Shown: piece by piece, positions 63,705 through 64,000 of the stretch
Numbering within the stretch: position 1 is the stretch's first letter
Layout of the letters: every line of letters begins with the position of its first letter
Source: Hermatobates lingyangjiaoensis
Taxonomy: Eukaryota > Arthropoda > Insecta > Hemiptera > Hermatobatidae
Length of the DNA: 64,000 nt
Direction of reading: 5' to 3'
NCBI GenBank assembly: GCA_026182355.1
Contig: JAPFBL010000049.1
Span: 2,436,501 to 2,500,500 of the forward strand
Notes under the pieces: model-generated
Told to the model about the DNA's origin: nothing
Seen by the model: only the letters and a program-made list of their open reading frames with translations
The model's database searches: none
Translations under genes and position numbers: made by a program

Positions 63705-64000
63705 ACTAGAAGAACGAAAAAAAATATTGTTGCCCTATAGTCAACTTTACTGTACATAAATACAATAACAAACTCGTTGACAAGCAATTGAGTTAGTTTT
63801 TTTTAATGTGGCTATAGTGAAGATGTAACAGCCCATTCTTATTAATGTAATTAAAAAAAAAAATCTTAACTCATTCTCACATAAGGTGATATTTTTTAGT
63901 ATAATTTCATTTTGATCTTTTAAAGGTATGGCTGGTCTCCTGATCAGAAGCTTTCAGATTCAATCATACGTCAAAATTATTACATAATATTGAAAAAAAA
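63705..64000 (+). repeat. Copy of dispersed repeat family A, cut by the window end
   Basis: Starts TTGCCCTATAGTCAACTTTAC, like the 6.9 kb copy, then jumps to the ATTTCATTTTGATC, GGTATGGCTGGTCTCC and TTCAATCATACG blocks. Confidence 0.55.

Noticed and set aside
1..64000. CRISPR array, operon or bacterial features
   Set aside because: The sequence is clearly eukaryotic with spliced genes; no regularly spaced short repeats were seen.

Overview
This is AT-rich animal genomic DNA with GT-AG spliceosomal introns and many transposon relics. The protein similarity of its main gene and the mix of mobile elements (Penelope-like, hAT, Ty3, tRNA-SINE, Helitron and virus-like relics) suggest an arthropod with moderately long introns. 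A chelicerate such as a horseshoe crab or arachnid would fit, but that is inference and no species marker is visible.

The main gene is a teneurin (Ten-m/Odz type) on the + strand, 5941-36603. I could place 30 coding exons. Their phases agree at every junction and give about 2333 codons followed by a TAA stop. They cover almost the whole extracellular part: a membrane-proximal segment, eight EGF repeats, a Cys-rich segment, TTR and FN-plug regions, an NHL propeller, the YD/Rhs barrel, the Rhs core and the C-terminal Tox-GHH/TCAP region. The cytoplasmic and transmembrane exons are not in the window and must lie upstream. One intron uses a GC donor. The 3' UTR probably ends near 38.4 kb.

A second gene lies on the - strand: a zona pellucida (ZP) domain protein whose last three exons are at 50004-50257, 48885-49012 and 45916-46063. 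Its 5' exons were not found. A nearly complete but broken Ty3-type LTR retrotransposon (50647-55498, - strand, 4-bp target duplication) sits just upstream, presumably in an intron of this gene.

The two genes are separated by a nested graveyard at 38.5-44.2 kb. It holds a Helitron-type helicase fragment, then a decayed double jelly-roll capsid-like frame and an associated frame of virus or Polinton type, split by a hAT element (40139-43893) with a perfect 8-bp target duplication. The region from 55.5 kb to the end holds several copies of one unclassified dispersed repeat, also found in the teneurin introns, and a nonautonomous hAT-like element containing one of these copies.

The most unusual signal is a set of about ten small loci, often palindromic and lying beside (TA)n tracts. 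They share a core of the form CTGANGA-N-hairpin-GAAA, which resembles a hammerhead ribozyme. Three lie directly with Penelope-like GIY-YIG endonuclease relics (1.0-2.5, 4.2-4.8 and 12.3-14.1 kb). The others (26.6, 26.9, 27.4, 27.6, 30.0, 48.1 and probably 49.1 kb) stand alone and look like nonautonomous derivatives.
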